A DNA stretch of 64,000 nt. Origin: Candidatus Saccharimonadota bacterium (lineage in GTDB: Bacteria > Patescibacteriota > Saccharimonadia > Saccharimonadales > Saccharimonadaceae). The stretch covers positions 19,200 to 83,199 of the forward strand of contig RYWJ01000003.1 in assembly GCA_003979185.1 (NCBI GenBank). Reading direction: 5' to 3'. The first letter of the stretch is position 1. The number at the start of each line of letters is the position of its first letter. The position numbers and the translations under genes were made by a program. The notes under the pieces are model-generated. The model saw nothing but the letters and a program-made list of their open reading frames with translations, searched no databases and was not told the origin of the DNA. Positions 16,679 through 25,365 of the stretch are shown here, piece by piece.

Positions 16679-18769
16679 TTATCCTTCCCAAACTGGCAAA
16701 TCCTCAGGAAAAGGATCAAAATTTTCCCCAAAATCGCTAAAATCTCCATCTGTATCACCACCCAAAATGCCAAAGTTTTCGCTCGCACTATGAAACTTGC
16801 CAGACTCGCCAAACGCTCCTGTACCATAAGGCTCATAGCCTAGCTCTAGCAAAAATCTTGATGGGGCATTATAACTACGCCCACCGAAGCTATAGCGTGA
16901 CCCCGCAAAAGTCAAAAACAGTTGCTGCATCGCCCTGGTCATCCCGACATAAGCCAAGCGTCGCTCCTCCTCTAGCTCCTCAAGCGAGTTATCTGCGCGA
17001 CTACTTGGGAAAAGCCCTTCCTCAAGCCCCACTAAGAATACTACCGGAAATTCCAAACCTTTCGCTGCATGCATCGTCATTAATGACACGGAATTTTCAC
17101 CAGCACTTTCATCAGCTGAACTGAGTAGTGCCGCATCCTCCAAAAACTCCTCAAGCGTGTCATAGACACTAGCATTACTGGCTAAAACTTCAATATTCTG
17201 CATCCGCTCAACACCGTCTGGCGTATCCGTACGCAAAAGCACGCCAAAATCAAAGCGTTCGACAATTTTTTCGACTATTTCGGCTGCTGTAATATCTTTA
17301 TCATGGCGCATTTCTTGGAGAAACTTTTCAACTTTGCGCATACTAGTACTAGCCTTAGCGGTCAATTTCAGACCTTCTCCCAGATTAGCAAAATCTTGCT
17401 CAGGATTATCATTCAAATAATTAAAAATCTTCTCCACAGAAGCTGCCCCCACACCAGAAAGCACGTTCTTTACAACCCGTTCAAAGCTCACGCGGTCGCG
17501 CGGATTGACAATTAGTTTCAAAAGTGCCAGAACATCTTTTACCTCTTTACGATCATAAAAACGCACACCACCAATAATCTTGTACGGAATTCTCGCAGCC
17601 ATAAAAGCCTTTTCAAAAGCATAAGACTGAGCATTAGTCCGATACAGCACCGCGAAACCGCTAAAACTTCCGATTTTTGACTCCATGGCGATAATCTGCT
17701 GCGCCACAAAGTTTGCCTCGCCCGTTTCGTCCATCAAGCCCTCAATCGTTACTGGCTCACCATCGCCTGCTTCTGTGAAAAGTTTTTTCTCCGTCCGAGT
17801 TTTGTTCTGATTGATGATTTTTTGCGAAGCTGTCAAAATATTACCAGTACTGCGATAATTCTGTTCCAGTTTAATCACTTTAGCCCCAGGAAAGTCCCGC
17901 TCAAAATTCAGAATATTCGTAAAATCCGCCCCCCGCCACGAATAAATTGACTGCCAATCATCACCAACCACGCAAATATTGCGTTGCTCATTCACTAAGC
18001 TTTTAATCAAACGATATTGCACTGCATTTGTATCTTGATACTCATCAATCAAAATGTGTTGGAACCTACTCTGCCATTTCTGTCGTATTGTAGTATTCTT
18101 TTCAAACATTTCCGCCGTCCTGCTAAGCAAGTCATCGAAGTCTAAAGCATCAGCCGCTTGTTTTTCCGCTTCATAACGTTCAAAGATCTCGACCATGCGC
18201 CTCTGATTTGGATAATAAGCCTCACGCCTTGCATCAGCTGGTTTCATACCGCGATTTTGATAGTGGCTGATCATACTTTGTACGCTTTTTGGTGTTAGGG
18301 CCTTATCAGCAGTCAACTTCATTTCTTTCATAATGCGCCGAATCAGAGTCAGCTGGTCATCAGTGTCATAGATAGTAAAATTCGCCCCCACTCCCGCCGC
18401 TTCGTGCTCTATATGCAAAATTCGCACACAAATCCCGTGGAAAGTTCCCATGTAACGCATAAAACTACGCGGAATTTCCTCAGTATTTTGTATTTTTTCT
18501 TCTAACAAATACGGCTCACGTGCGGCGATCCGACGCTGGGACTCCAATAAATTCCAAAGACGTACTCGCATCTCTTTGGCGGCCTTATTGGTAAAAGTCA
18601 CCGCCAAAATCTGATCTGGGCGCACTCCATGAGCAATAAGATTCGCAATTCGATGTGTGAGAACCTTGGTTTTTCCTGATCCAGCACCAGCTAGTACCAG
18701 CACTGGTCCTTCCAAAGTTTCTACTGCCTCCTTCTGTGGCGGGTTCAAACCCCGCAAAATTGCATCCAT
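16679..18769 (-). CDS. UvrD/PcrA-type superfamily 1 DNA helicase
   Basis: 696 residues. Walker A in VLVLAGAGSGKTKVL, motif II in LIDEYQDTNAVQY, motif III in GDDWQSIYSWRGAD, motif IV in LEQNYRST, motif V/VI in TMHAAKGLEFPVVFLVG and LAYVGMTRAMQQLF. It is a 3'-5' helicase for nucleotide excision or mismatch repair. The start MDAILRGLNPPQ was chosen because a TGC-TATAAT box ends 6 bases before this ATG; the longer frame from 18793 would run through the promoter. The acidic, glycine-rich C-terminal tail is shorter than in PcrA. Confidence 0.93.
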   Translation of the reverse strand: MDAILRGLNPPQKEAVETLEGPVLVLAGAGSGKTKVLTHRIANLIAHGVRPDQILAVTFTNKAAKEMRVRLWNLLESQRRIAAREPYLLEEKIQNTEEIPRSFMRYMGTFHGICVRILHIEHEAAGVGANFTIYDTDDQLTLIRRIMKEMKLTADKALTPKSVQSMISHYQNRGMKPADARREAYYPNQRRMVEIFERYEAEKQAADALDFDDLLSRTAEMFEKNTTIRQKWQSRFQHILIDEYQDTNAVQYRLIKSLVNEQRNICVVGDDWQSIYSWRGADFTNILNFERDFPGAKVIKLEQNYRSTGNILTASQKIINQNKTRTEKKLFTEAGDGEPVTIEGLMDETGEANFVAQQIIAMESKIGSFSGFAVLYRTNAQSYAFEKAFMAARIPYKIIGGVRFYDRKEVKDVLALLKLIVNPRDRVSFERVVKNVLSGVGAASVEKIFNYLNDNPEQDFANLGEGLKLTAKASTSMRKVEKFLQEMRHDKDITAAEIVEKIVERFDFGVLLRTDTPDGVERMQNIEVLASNASVYDTLEEFLEDAALLSSADESAGENSVSLMTMHAAKGLEFPVVFLVGLEEGLFPSSRADNSLEELEEERRLAYVGMTRAMQQLFLTFAGSRYSFGGRSYNAPSRFLLELGYEPYGTGAFGESGKFHSASENFGILGGDTDGDFSDFGENFDPFPEDLPVWEG

Positions 18770-18862
18770 TCCTTGATTATAGCACACCTTCATAAGAGAC
18801 TACGGTTTTTCTCAAATCTAGGCTTCTCACCCAAGGCGCATCAAATATAGTAGGCTTAGACT

Positions 18863-20404
18863 CTATTTCTCGCGATTTTGGCGCATAATCTTTTTACCTT
18901 GACGCACGTAAATCAAATAATAGGCTGCGCCAAGTTGCAATACAACAATAAATCCTGCCACGCCAAACACCGCCGCTGGACCATACTGAAACATCTGACC
19001 ACAGATAAATGTACCTAGAGCCACGCCAAAATATTGCACCACATGTCGCACGGTATTGTACTTAAATTGATGTCGATTATCAATCGCATTCACATAATAG
19101 CCATCCGTCACATTCTCATAGGCCGTCGAGCTCAAAATCGCCCAGGTAAAGGCAATGAAGCTCAAGAAATTATTACCCGCAATCGCCGCTAGACTAAAGA
19201 TAATAAACCGAATCCCAAACTTCAGCGTGATCGTAATATAATCATTCTTAGGTGTAAAATATTTAAGTGCCATGATGCCTAAGAAATCAGCAATCAACCC
19301 CACCACGAGCATATAATTCGTTGCGATACCCGCCGAAAAGCCAAAGTCGTCAGTCAGCATTAGCATCTTCAGACCCATCGCTGCTGCAAACGAACATTCC
19401 GAAAGAAAAACGTACACCATATAAGGTTTCTGGATTTTATCTTTCATAATCGCTTTGATAGTCTTTTTGATGGATGACCGTTGTTCAGGAGCGCTTTCAG
19501 TCACGACTAGATCAATCCGCCACATAATCATTGTCGCTACGACCAGGAAAGCAGTCGCTAGTAACAAACAGGCGTTGTAATCAAAGAGGAAATTCCCCAT
19601 TTGCTGACCGATAAAAATCCCACCAATCAAAATTCCAATATCACGGAAAAGGTATTCGACCAACTTGCGTCGGCTGTAAATAGAATTATTCTTAATAATC
19701 AAAGTTAAAAGCGGATAAATACTGACCAAGAAAAGTGAGCCTGTAAAAATCTCCAAAATTGAGAAAATATCAATCAAAAAGATCAAACCAGTATGGTTCA
19801 AAATCGCCAGCATCACAAAAACCACGCAACGCACTGCCAAGGTAATCGTCATAAAGTGCTTCAGGCGTGACATTCGCACAAATTTGCTGATCAACAAAGC
19901 CCCCACAGCACTCACGATCGTACCAATACTAATAATATTGCTGACATCATCCGCTATAAAACCATTATCCTGTAGCCAGAGTTGGCGGAAGTTTTCCCAT
20001 AATCCGACCGATATACTAAAGAATGCCAGCATAATCAAAATCCGTCGTTCCAAACGACGAGTTTTGGAAAGCTTAGGCGGCTTTTTTAAGCGATTTGGTA
20101 GGCGATCCTCCCAGAACTCCACAACCGGACTCTGCCAGAGTTCCAACCTTGGAAAAAATCGAGCCTTTTTCTTCTGAGTTGGCTTAGCAGGATATGCAGA
20201 GGAACTCGGAGTAATAGCTTGAAAGGCTTTCGGCTTAGTAGGCGCTGGCTTTTTTGATAACAACTTCAAACCTCGCCGAGGTTTGACAGAAGCCTTTACG
20301 TCCTTTCCTGCCGAAGATTTTCGTGCCAAAACAGAGCCTCGCGTTGGTCTTGATGGCGTACTTTTTGATGTAACTTTATTGGATTTTTTGACACTCCCAA
20401 CCAT
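18863..20404 (-). CDS. MFS-like multi-pass membrane protein with basic N-terminal extension
   Basis: 513 residues. About 100 N-terminal residues are Lys/Arg/Ser/Pro-rich (SKSTPSRPTRGSVLARK, then KPAPTKPKA) and probably cytoplasmic. About 12 membrane helices follow, in a pattern like the major facilitator superfamily. Substrate unknown. TATAAT is 7 bases before the ATG at 20404, so the mRNA should be leaderless. A frame from 20446 would pass through the promoter and was rejected. Confidence 0.7.
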   Translation of the reverse strand: MVGSVKKSNKVTSKSTPSRPTRGSVLARKSSAGKDVKASVKPRRGLKLLSKKPAPTKPKAFQAITPSSSAYPAKPTQKKKARFFPRLELWQSPVVEFWEDRLPNRLKKPPKLSKTRRLERRILIMLAFFSISVGLWENFRQLWLQDNGFIADDVSNIISIGTIVSAVGALLISKFVRMSRLKHFMTITLAVRCVVFVMLAILNHTGLIFLIDIFSILEIFTGSLFLVSIYPLLTLIIKNNSIYSRRKLVEYLFRDIGILIGGIFIGQQMGNFLFDYNACLLLATAFLVVATMIMWRIDLVVTESAPEQRSSIKKTIKAIMKDKIQKPYMVYVFLSECSFAAAMGLKMLMLTDDFGFSAGIATNYMLVVGLIADFLGIMALKYFTPKNDYITITLKFGIRFIIFSLAAIAGNNFLSFIAFTWAILSSTAYENVTDGYYVNAIDNRHQFKYNTVRHVVQYFGVALGTFICGQMFQYGPAAVFGVAGFIVVLQLGAAYYLIYVRQGKKIMRQNREK

Positions 20405-20466
20405 TCTTCTAATTATACCATAAACATTTCCCACAACACAAGCCAAAACTCCAAAAAACTTTCGCT

Positions 20467-20576
20467 CCTAGTGAAATCCTTGAAGTCTAGAAGAAGTCCC
20501 TATTCATCTAGGGAATGCTGGGTCTAACGAAGCCCCAGACCGTCTGGAGGATGCTAGATCTCATCAAGCTCCAGAT
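20467..20576 (-). repeat. Three degenerate tandem repeats of about 36-37 bases
   Basis: On the minus strand three consecutive units have the pattern TCTGGRGCTT....AGAYCYAGCATYC, at about 20540-20576, 20503-20539 and 20467-20502; the third is the most divergent. Each can form a local hairpin (CTGGAG..CTCCAG, CTGGG..CCCAG, TCCCT..AGGGA), and GGGAAT/ATTCCC can close the group. It lies between the terminator at 20606 and the promoter of the MFS-like gene. No open frame covers it. Confidence 0.5.
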
Positions 20577-20605
20577 GATCCAATGAATTCCCAAAAATGA
20601 AGAAA

Positions 20606-20628
20606 CCCCCGATCGTTATGACCGGGGG
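20606..20628 (-). terminator. Intrinsic terminator of the 195-residue gene
   Basis: CCCCCG/CGGGGG stem with a GTCATAACGAT loop, followed on the minus strand by TTTCTTCATTTTT. Confidence 0.75.
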
Positions 20629-20636
20629 CGAAATTT

Positions 20637-21224
20637 TTACAAGGATTCAAGCGAATCCTCTTTAGTCAGCTCAATAGCCAACCGCCTAGCTTGTTCGTCA
20701 GCAATTATGTCAGTAGCTGTCGCCTGAGCACCTTTTTCTGATCTGCCAAGACGCTGGAGCGCAGTCACCAGTTTGGCGTGCACATCCTTCATGTCTTCAA
20801 ACGCGCAAATCAACAGGTTACTCTCTCGTATCCCCTCCTCAGTATACGGCACTGTGATCGCTACTGATCCAAGATGCATGTGCATAGCATCATACTTCAG
20901 TGACACACCAAAGCCCAAAGCATGAGCTCGTTTCTTGAGGGTCAAGGCTTGGTATAGCCTGACCAACTCTAGCTCATTACCCCATTCTTTGCGCGGAGCA
21001 TTAATCACGATACGCTTTTTCGTCGTGAAAATCCGCTCCCGCAAACGACTGAGGTGATTGCCCATCTGCCACTGATTCATGCCCTTGAGAGACTTAGAAA
21101 AGACTGCTGTCTGCTCCTCATCTTCTACGATTACTCTTACTTGCTCCCCCATCTCCTTAAGGTGAGCCAACTCTGCACGTGCCACCTCAATATCTGCTCG
21201 GATTTTTGCTCGCATTGCTGCCAT
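20637..21224 (-). CDS. Unknown helical cytoplasmic protein
   Basis: 195 residues, no signal or membrane segment. The first 30 residues are a charged helix (MRAKIRADIEVARAELAHLKEMG); the middle has a possible beta region (KRIVINAPRKEWGNELELV) and the end is acidic and helical. No family recognised. A full promoter at 21322-21350 gives a leader of about 90 nt that contains an unused-looking AAGGAGG near 21305 and a GGTG..CACC hairpin. The start at 21224 has only a weak GGGGAA upstream. Confidence 0.6.
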   Translation of the reverse strand: MAAMRAKIRADIEVARAELAHLKEMGEQVRVIVEDEEQTAVFSKSLKGMNQWQMGNHLSRLRERIFTTKKRIVINAPRKEWGNELELVRLYQALTLKKRAHALGFGVSLKYDAMHMHLGSVAITVPYTEEGIRESNLLICAFEDMKDVHAKLVTALQRLGRSEKGAQATATDIIADEQARRLAIELTKEDSLESL

Positions 21225-21321
21225 TTACATTCCCCACTTTCCTTTGGCAACAGATATGGTTAATTGCTTACTTTTGCAACCTAAACTACTAGGTGATCTG
21301 CTTTCACCTCCTTATCTTCCT

Positions 21322-21350
21322 ATTATAGCACACTTTTGCATAAGAATCAA
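21322..21350 (-). promoter_or_regulatory. Strong sigma70-type promoter
   Basis: TTGATT at 21345-21350, 17-bp spacer, extended -10 TGC-TATAAT at 21322-21327. Confidence 0.8.
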
Positions 21351-21391
21351 TAGTTCAATATTGCTAAATGCACTCAAATAGCCTTTAAGCA

Positions 21392-21420
21392 TTGACTTTT
21401 TGATGTTTTTGTGCTACAAT
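21392..21420 (+). promoter_or_regulatory. Strong sigma70-type promoter, divergent
   Basis: TTGACT at 21392-21397, 17-bp spacer, extended -10 TGC-TACAAT at 21415-21420. It is divergent from the promoter at 21322-21350. The leader contains the AAATTGTACCTT motif also found upstream of 12456. Confidence 0.85.
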
Positions 21421-21478
21421 GGTAGTAGGGGGATAAATAAATTGTACCTTAAGATCAGAGAGAGGGAGTTGAACAACT

Positions 21479-22381
21479 ATGATGTCATATACAGATTATG
21501 ACTTATGTGACTATCGAGACAGTGACTATGAGCTCTTAGCCTACCTAGAACAATGGGAACGAGCTCAGCCAAAGCCGCCAGCAACGTCCGAACAGATTAC
21601 AGTCAGTACGACGCGCGATCTGATGCGGGCTACCAAGAACAGCGAGCGACAGGAATTCAAGAATATTCTGGCCGAAATGCAAGAAACTGCCAATCTGGTC
21701 GCCGCTATGACAGCAAGTGGTCCCGGCGACACGGTGCTCGATGAAATGGTAACTGAACATCAATATCCACGCTCCAAGAAGATTAGTTGGATTCATGCCT
21801 GCAAGTATGACCTGCTAAATTTCTATTGCGTGCGATGCGTTCAGTTGAAGAAGATCCTTAGTCCGAGCGATATTGACCAAGATGATCTTTTGCCGAGCTG
21901 GAAGCTTTTCAATCTCCGCGGCATTAGTACGGCTAGTGCGCTACTTTCCTACGCAATGGACACAGCGGATGCTCATAACCATATTGCTTTTCTAGAACTC
22001 ATGTCGATCTATCAAGAAGACCTGTTCATACAGCAGATTCTGGATAGAAAGCAGGGCGATATAGACGAGCTGGTCTACGAGTATAAAATCCTTATATCTA
22101 CCACTCAGTCTAATACCCCGCCCGCCAGCAAGACATCTAGACAAGCACCCGAGCCTACCATCAGCAAACCAGATTTCAATACTAAGGCCGAAGCGGTCTC
22201 ACCAAAGTCACCAAGGTCGACAGCACCGAGGTCTGGCAATAACGCCGAAACGCGTAAGTCAGAGCCGCCAAGGTCAAACCCTAGCGCTACAGCGTACTCG
22301 CCAGAGCCACCAGTGCTCAGGGAGCTTTGTAATATCGTGAACAAGGCCATAAGAAGCATCGTGGCGTTTTTCTCACCGTAG
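21479..22381 (+). CDS. Unknown protein with proline/serine-rich C-terminal region
   Basis: 300 residues. An acidic, tyrosine-rich start (SYTDYDLCDYRDSDYELLAYL) precedes a helical middle part to about residue 205 and a low-complexity Pro/Ser/Arg-rich linker (about 210-275). A final amphipathic helix is LRELCNIVNKAIRSIVAFF. No family recognised. The ATG pair at 21479 follows a GGGAG Shine-Dalgarno. It is a single-gene unit on the plus strand closed by the terminator at 22399-22416. Confidence 0.65.
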   Translation: MMSYTDYDLCDYRDSDYELLAYLEQWERAQPKPPATSEQITVSTTRDLMRATKNSERQEFKNILAEMQETANLVAAMTASGPGDTVLDEMVTEHQYPRSKKISWIHACKYDLLNFYCVRCVQLKKILSPSDIDQDDLLPSWKLFNLRGISTASALLSYAMDTADAHNHIAFLELMSIYQEDLFIQQILDRKQGDIDELVYEYKILISTTQSNTPPASKTSRQAPEPTISKPDFNTKAEAVSPKSPRSTAPRSGNNAETRKSEPPRSNPSATAYSPEPPVLRELCNIVNKAIRSIVAFFSP

Positions 22382-22398
22382 CTCTCTGATGAAAATAT

Positions 22399-22424
22399 CC
22401 CCGCCCATTGGCGGGGATTTTTCT
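22399..22424 (+). terminator. Intrinsic terminator after the 300-residue gene
   Basis: CCCCGCC-CATT-GGCGGGG followed by ATTTTTCT. It also lies at the 3' end of the convergent alaS gene and may serve both. Confidence 0.85.
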
Positions 22425-22427
22425 TAG

Positions 22428-24311
22428 TTACTCTAAAATCGCTTTGATACGACGTACACCGGCACTAGAAGATTCTTCTTTCTGGATCTTAAAGCGACCA
22501 AGCTCGCCAGTCCTAGTCACATGTGGACCGCCACAAATCTCGACTGACACTGGTTCATTGTCCTCAATACCGATCGTATAAACCGTCACCCGATCCGGAT
22601 AACGATCCCGGAAGGAACCGTTAGCGTGCATTTCATCAAAAGCGTAATCTTTATCATATTCATTATAAACAACTGGCAGGTCAGCTTCAATCCACTGGTT
22701 AACGAGATCTTCAAGCCTCTTCAGCTCTTCTGGCGTAAGCTTATGATCAACGTTAAAGTCAAAACGCAAACGTTCTGGAGTAAGGTTAGAGCCTCTCTGT
22801 GAGATCTCTGGACTAATTTCCTTTTGCAAAGCCGCCAAGAGCAGATGGCAGGCAGTATGATATTTTACCGTCTGATCACTTGTATCCGACAAACCACCCT
22901 TAAACATCCCTTTGGATGCAGTCTTGCTACGCTCGCGTTGCTCATTCAACGCTGCTTCGAACTCATCTTGATATTGCTTGGATAATTCTAAACCCATCTT
23001 ATAAACTTCTTCGACGCTTAGCTCCAACGGAAAACCATAAGTATCCTGCAAGCGGAAAAGATCTGCGCCGGTCAAAATGCGACTTTCTTTGGCGAGCTTT
23101 TGTAATTCGCGTACACCTTTATTAATCGTCTTACGAAAAGCCGCTTCTTCCACGGTCAAAATATCCAAAACCTTAGCACGATTTGGTAAAATATCGTCAG
23201 AAAGTTCTTCATAATTCTCGGCGATGATCGGGATAATCTCAGCTAAGAATTCCTGACCAATGCCCAGATCGAGCGCTCGTAAAATCGCTCGGCGTACCAA
23301 ACGACGCAAGGCATAGCCCTGAGCTTTATTTGATGGTACGAGCCCTTGCGCCGCCAGCAAATAGGCACCACGCAAATGATCAGCAATAATACGCATCTCA
23401 TCGGTATTATTATCGTATTTTTTATGCGACATTTCCTCAAGCTTTTCAATAATCGGCGCCATCAAAGAAATCTTGAAGACATCAAAGCTGCCAATCGCTG
23501 CTGCCGCTAAGCGTTCCAAGCCACCACCAAAGTCAACATTTTTCTTCTCTAGCTCACTAAACGTACCATCTTCATTACGCTTATACTGCATAAAAACTTG
23601 ATTGCCAATTTCCATGAATCGTGCGCCATCGCTAGCTGGGTGACTCTTGCCATATTTTTCGACATCCTGCTTATCTTCACCAAAATCATAGAAGACCTCC
23701 GAATCAGGACCACACGGATCACCAAGCGGGGTAGTTTCAATCCCACCGCCACGACTCCACCAGTTTTCCTTATCATTGTAGAAGAAAATGCGTTCACCTG
23801 GTTTAATACCACGCTTATCCCCCTCCTCAGCAGAACCAATATCGGCAATCTTAGCGTCAATACCAGCCTTTTTGAAGACTCTTTGCCAGATTTCCGCGGC
23901 TTCAGTATCTTTTGGAATGCCATATTTCTCGTTACCGATAAAACAAGTGACGAAAATTTTCTCTGGATCCAGCCCAATCTCTTTGGTCAAAAATTCAAAA
24001 TAATTCGTAATCTGCTCCTCTTTGAAATAATCACCAAGCGACCAGTTTCCCAGCATCTCAAACACTGTGGTATGGCGCGGATCACCTACGTCTTCAATAT
24101 CCTGAAGTCGCATAGACGGCTGAGAGTCCGCTAAACGCACGTCCTCTGGATGTGGCTGACCTAATAGATACGGCAAAAGTGGTTGCATGCCCGAACCAGT
24201 AAAGAGAGTAGTCGGATCATTCTCAAGCACAAGTGGGGCTGGTGGAATTACTTTATGACCATGTTTAACCTGAAAATCCAGGAATTTTTTGCGAATTTCG
24301 TTTGCATTCAT
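22428..24311 (-). CDS. alaS: Alanine-tRNA ligase, short form
   Basis: 627 residues against the usual 850-900. The class II catalytic core (TLFTGSGMQPLLPYLLG, FEMLGNWSLGDYF) and tRNA-recognition region are intact. The editing domain is present with both zinc motifs: HxxxH in YHTACH and CxxxH in ICGGPHV. The protein ends about where the C-terminal C-Ala/oligomerisation domain should begin, so this domain is absent. A leader and an AAAGGAT Shine-Dalgarno precede the ATG, unlike the leaderless synthetase genes in this window. Confidence 0.94.
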   Translation of the reverse strand: MNANEIRKKFLDFQVKHGHKVIPPAPLVLENDPTTLFTGSGMQPLLPYLLGQPHPEDVRLADSQPSMRLQDIEDVGDPRHTTVFEMLGNWSLGDYFKEEQITNYFEFLTKEIGLDPEKIFVTCFIGNEKYGIPKDTEAAEIWQRVFKKAGIDAKIADIGSAEEGDKRGIKPGERIFFYNDKENWWSRGGGIETTPLGDPCGPDSEVFYDFGEDKQDVEKYGKSHPASDGARFMEIGNQVFMQYKRNEDGTFSELEKKNVDFGGGLERLAAAAIGSFDVFKISLMAPIIEKLEEMSHKKYDNNTDEMRIIADHLRGAYLLAAQGLVPSNKAQGYALRRLVRRAILRALDLGIGQEFLAEIIPIIAENYEELSDDILPNRAKVLDILTVEEAAFRKTINKGVRELQKLAKESRILTGADLFRLQDTYGFPLELSVEEVYKMGLELSKQYQDEFEAALNEQRERSKTASKGMFKGGLSDTSDQTVKYHTACHLLLAALQKEISPEISQRGSNLTPERLRFDFNVDHKLTPEELKRLEDLVNQWIEADLPVVYNEYDKDYAFDEMHANGSFRDRYPDRVTVYTIGIEDNEPVSVEICGGPHVTRTGELGRFKIQKEESSSAGVRRIKAILE

Positions 24312-24444
24312 AAAATAAATCCTTTTAATTAATAGTAATTACTTCGGCCAACTTAAAGCATCCGTATATACCACTTTGACATTTACTAACTTTATTTTAA
24401 CATATATAGCCACAAAAGAAAAGCCCTGCAAAAGTCTATGGAAA

Positions 24445-24466
24445 AGGCACTCCCGAAGAAGTGCCT
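24445..24466 (-). terminator. Intrinsic terminator of the 252-residue gene
   Basis: AGGCACT arms around TCTTCGGG, then TTTTCC on the minus strand. The stem closely matches the one at 12128. Confidence 0.75.
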
Positions 24467-24476
24467 AGATTTTGCC

Positions 24477-25235
24477 TTATACCAGGCGGTTGCCAAATGT
24501 GCCTAACCCACCGTATTCAGGGCTCTGCACGGATTGTTCGTCCCAAATCGGTCTACATTCATACTGATTACCCTGCCAGTACCAATAGTCCACGACATCT
24601 TGCAGCGCCCCTCCCAGTGTATCGACAGTTACGCCATTAGGCGCAATGTAAACAATCGGGAGCGCAGGGCCAAGATCATCCGGCGTTACGGCATATAAAT
24701 ACGCCGTCGCCATCACGATCGTATGACCTTGCCAAGCTTCTGGTGCTTTCCAATCATCGACGATCATTAAGAGCGTTTCTTGCGTGTCGTCACGTGGCAG
24801 AGAAGAGATTTCCCATCTCGACTCCCCGCTAGCGTCACGTACAAGGCTGGCATACTGCCATACCCCTACGCTGCCATCCTGTGCTACCATGCCGATCGCA
24901 TGGTCAAAGGATTCCAGCGGACCTTGGCTAGGGCCAATATCCTTCTGCACCGAAGTGGATACTAAGGCACAGTCTTGCAGGACATCATCATAACCAAAAC
25001 CACCAAACGCTTCCCGCCACTCTTCGACGGCCCCCAAATAGGTGATCTGGTCTTTTTGCCAAGGCAATTCGTTCTCGCCGGTCTCGGTACTCCCTGCTTC
25101 GGTGGCCGTTTGGTTGCTCAAAGAGAACAATGCGGCAACCACGATCGTCATCAATCCAATGACCACGATCCACCAATACTTCCAGAACCACTGCTGAGTC
25201 TGACCTTGCGCGTTGTTTTGCTCGCGATTTGACAT
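24477..25235 (-). CDS. Membrane-anchored extracellular protein of unknown function
   Basis: 252 residues. A polar N-terminus (NREQNNAQGQTQQ), one membrane segment (about 18-41) and an acidic, Trp-rich external domain of about 200 residues with two Cys (residues about 98 and 227). No family recognised. A promoter with TATAAT near 25295 gives a leader of about 60 nt that starts with a CGTTGAGC/GCTCAACG hairpin followed by TACCTT. The Shine-Dalgarno is GGGGG. Confidence 0.65.
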   Translation of the reverse strand: MSNREQNNAQGQTQQWFWKYWWIVVIGLMTIVVAALFSLSNQTATEAGSTETGENELPWQKDQITYLGAVEEWREAFGGFGYDDVLQDCALVSTSVQKDIGPSQGPLESFDHAIGMVAQDGSVGVWQYASLVRDASGESRWEISSLPRDDTQETLLMIVDDWKAPEAWQGHTIVMATAYLYAVTPDDLGPALPIVYIAPNGVTVDTLGGALQDVVDYWYWQGNQYECRPIWDEQSVQSPEYGGLGTFGNRLV

Positions 25236-25365
25236 GTTTTTACCCCCATTTTCATTTGGCTTTAAGGTACGTTGAGCTATACGCTCAACGCCTATTATAA
25301 CACTCTTTTCTAGATTGAGCTATGATGAAACATCATTTGTCTTGCCATGCTAGAACTTTAAGCTT

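Noticed and set aside
18735..18760. tRNA T-arm-like GCGGGTTCAAACCCCGC
   Set aside because: It lies in the uvrD start region coding for LRGLNPP; no acceptor or anticodon arms fit.
20467..20576. CRISPR array
   Set aside because: Only three degenerate units, no spacers between them and no cas genes.
24312..24420. T-box riboswitch upstream of alaS
   Set aside because: The leader lacks a T-box sequence and a terminator; only a short leader with Shine-Dalgarno is seen.
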